64,000 nucleotides of DNA, from positions 8,252,501-8,316,500 of the forward strand of contig CANJKZ010000723.1 of assembly GCA_947471745.1 (NCBI GenBank), read 5' to 3'. Below are positions 63,540 to 64,000 of this stretch, piece by piece (positions within the stretch are counted from its first letter, which is position 1; each line of letters starts with the position of its first letter). Origin of the DNA: Closterium sp. Naga37s-1 (Eukaryota; Streptophyta; Zygnematophyceae; Desmidiales; Closteriaceae). A program made the position numbers and the translations under genes. The notes under the pieces were generated by a model. The model worked only from the letters and a program-made list of their open reading frames with translations, was not told the DNA's origin and made no database searches.

Positions 63540-64000
63540 CAGATCCTGTCCTCTGTGCCGTGGTACCAGGAGCGCCTGCTCTCCCGCATCTCCCTGGGCT
63601 CGCTCATGGTCATCATCCTTATCCGCACCGTCAAATACAACCTCTCCAAGCTCAGAGTCAGTGCTGCTGTGCAATATATGCATCTGCTACCCCCCTTCTC
63701 CCCCCCCCCCCTCCCCACTTTTTCCCCTATAGCCACCATCCGCCTTCAGCACCCCCCCTCCTCCGTCCCCTCCCCTCATCGATCCCCTCCTCGTCATCCA
63801 CCCCTCTCTCTTCGTGTCTGTTGGATCGCTTATGCCCATCATGCTTGTATGCATTGTGAGATGTGTCAAATTTTGTGTGCTCCCCTGTCCCTCCTCCTCT
63901 TCCTTTGCTCTTCTCCCCTCACACACCCCTGAACCATGCACGCACCCTCCACAGGACATCTACCTACACACCAACTGTCTCACTACTCTCTAGATGACCC
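57054..64000 (+). CDS. Dymeclin (DYM family), 5' nine exons plus a partial tenth, runs off the window
   Basis: Exons: 57054-57240, 57738-57971, 58529-58595, 59149-59281, 59835-60525, 60829-61327, 61566-61668, 62264-62389, 63543-63656, then from 63955. Phases agree, giving 718 codons so far. MGAAES has the N-terminal Gly of a myristoylation site, as in animal dymeclin. Family blocks are [116 protein letters not shown] and DIYLHTNCL. Dymeclin is a peripheral Golgi protein that acts in vesicle traffic. Exons 5 and 6 carry Gln/Gly-rich inserts. Intron 4 appears to use a GC donor (CAG|GCACGT). Exons 4, 5, 6, 8 and 9 have broken upstream copies. The exon 10 copy at 63955 meets a TAG at about 63991, so the intact copy is probably beyond 64000. 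Confidence 0.9.
58994..59081 (+). repeat. Broken upstream copy of dymeclin exon 4
   Basis: The acceptor CACCCACCAG and codons [20 protein letters not shown] match exon 4 at 59149; the copy breaks at GTTTGAGGCGCCTCAAC, which creates a TGA stop. Confidence 0.93.
59082..59100. repeat. Palindrome P: GTTTGAGGCGCCTCAACTT
   Basis: TTGAGGCGCCTCAA (59084-59097) is a perfect palindrome and lies exactly between the two exon 4 copies. Confidence 0.9.
59365..59450 (+). repeat. Broken downstream copy of the dymeclin exon 4 end
   Basis: GACGCTCACCTCTTTGTCGAGG through AACCAGGCACGTGG repeats 59250-59288, but an extra base (TTCAACCACGG) shifts its frame, so the upstream exon is used in the model. Confidence 0.8.
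59607..59626. repeat. Palindrome P: CTTCTTGAGTCAACTAAAGA
   Basis: Imperfect member in dymeclin intron 4. The preceding sequence CACAGAGCTGCATGC may be a broken exon piece. Confidence 0.65.
59691..59776 (+). repeat. Broken upstream copy of dymeclin exon 5 start
   Basis: CAGCACGACCTGGCAGTGCC and the codons [14 protein letters not shown] match exon 5 at 59835. The copy runs into a C-run and then the palindrome at 59777. Confidence 0.9.
59777..59798. repeat. Palindrome P variant: CTGAGAATCGACTCAAAAA
   Basis: It lies between the two copies of the exon 5 start. The centre AATCGACT is slightly asymmetric. Confidence 0.8.
60640..60742 (+). repeat. Broken upstream copy of dymeclin exon 6 start
   Basis: CCCTATCCCACTGTCGTGCT, the acceptor and GTGGAGCCCGTTTTGAGT are repeated from 60765 to 60850; the copy ends at the palindrome at 60743. 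Confidence 0.92.
60743..60764. repeat. Palindrome P: TTTTTTAGTCAACTCAAAAG
   Basis: It sits exactly between the two exon 6 copies. Confidence 0.9.
61669..61822. repeat. 18-bp tandem repeat carrying the exon 7 splice donor
   Basis: GTGAGCACAGGTAGTGAG repeats about eight to nine times starting at the first base of intron 7, so every unit presents a GTGAGC donor. The unit length is a multiple of three and the frame stays open. Confidence 0.95.
62160..62189 (+). repeat. Broken upstream copy of dymeclin exon 8
   Basis: CACGCGACCAG|ATCATGCCGCTACTG and GAGATGCTGTACAAC match exon 8 at 62264, then stop matching. No palindrome is present at this break. Confidence 0.92.
62405..62700. repeat. 18-bp CTG-rich tandem repeat in dymeclin intron 8
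   Basis: GCTGCACCCTCTGCTCGT-type units repeat about sixteen times with a few changes. Confidence 0.95.
63021..63040. repeat. Palindrome P: CTTCTGAGGCACCTCAAAAA
   Basis: It ends exon 9 copy 1, within the codons after QER. Confidence 0.9.
63273..63293. repeat. Palindrome P with GAGACGTCTGAAAAG core
   Basis: CTTTTGAGACGTCTGAAAAG ends exon 9 copy 3, after the codons for QERL. Confidence 0.85.
63402..63421. repeat. Palindrome P: AATTTGAGGCGCCGCTAAAA
   Basis: It ends exon 9 copy 4, nine codons further into the exon than copy 1. Confidence 0.75.
63447..63536. repeat. (TG)n microsatellite before dymeclin exon 9
   Basis: About 45 TG units end a few bases before the ATGCAG acceptor of the used exon 9. 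It thus replaces the usual pyrimidine tract. Confidence 0.95.

Noticed and set aside
1..64000. CRISPR arrays, bacterial operons, rRNA or tRNA genes
   Set aside because: None seen. Tandem arrays here have no spacers, and gene structure is eukaryotic with introns.

Overview
The window is nuclear DNA of a green-lineage eukaryote. It holds multi-exon genes with GT-AG introns, a two-domain WRKY factor, plant-type PEX11, dymeclin and aspartyl-protease genes, and plant-type LTR retrotransposons. High GC, Pro/Gly/Gln-rich proteins, SPPPP (extensin/pherophorin-like) tracts and the style of the Copia proteins suggest a streptophyte alga, perhaps zygnematophycean and Closterium-like. That placement is inference; no search was possible.

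Layout. 1-3.6 kb: end of a decayed Copia element (A). 3.6-5.2 kb: pyrimidine-rich tract. 5.6-16.5 kb: two related Copia elements arranged head to head (B on minus, C on plus). 16.7-19.2 kb: four-exon CCDC137-like nucleolar protein gene (minus). 21.2-24.3 kb: intronless two-domain WRKY gene (plus), divergent from the previous gene. 25.9-37.4 kb: thirteen-exon aspartyl protease-like gene ending in a hydroxyproline-rich domain. 38.9-39.8 kb: predicted plastid membrane protein (minus). 41.0-42.3 kb: seven-exon PEX11. 42.6-56.1 kb: a Gypsy chromovirus whose pol is split by an intact, very young Copia element (D); both insertions have exact 5-bp target duplications. 57.1-64.0 kb: dymeclin gene, running off the window.

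The most unusual signal is in the two long intron-rich genes. Pieces of their exons, with the 3' end of the preceding intron, are repeated in tandem inside the introns. At many of these places the upstream copy stops at a 16-22 bp palindrome of the form TTTTGAG-NNNN-CTCAAAA (for example TTTGAGGCGCCTCAAA, or GAGTCGACTC/GAGTCAACTC cores), and the next copy starts just after it. The inner bases vary while symmetry is largely kept. About twenty sites were found by eye, and the truncation point of Copia C may be another. The pattern looks like insertion of a tiny palindrome with roughly 80-130 bp target duplications, or a hairpin-associated repair product; I know of no described element like it.

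Exon models were built by hand from splice sites and reading phase and agree in phase throughout. The genes are unrelated housekeeping or regulatory loci with no sign of a shared pathway.
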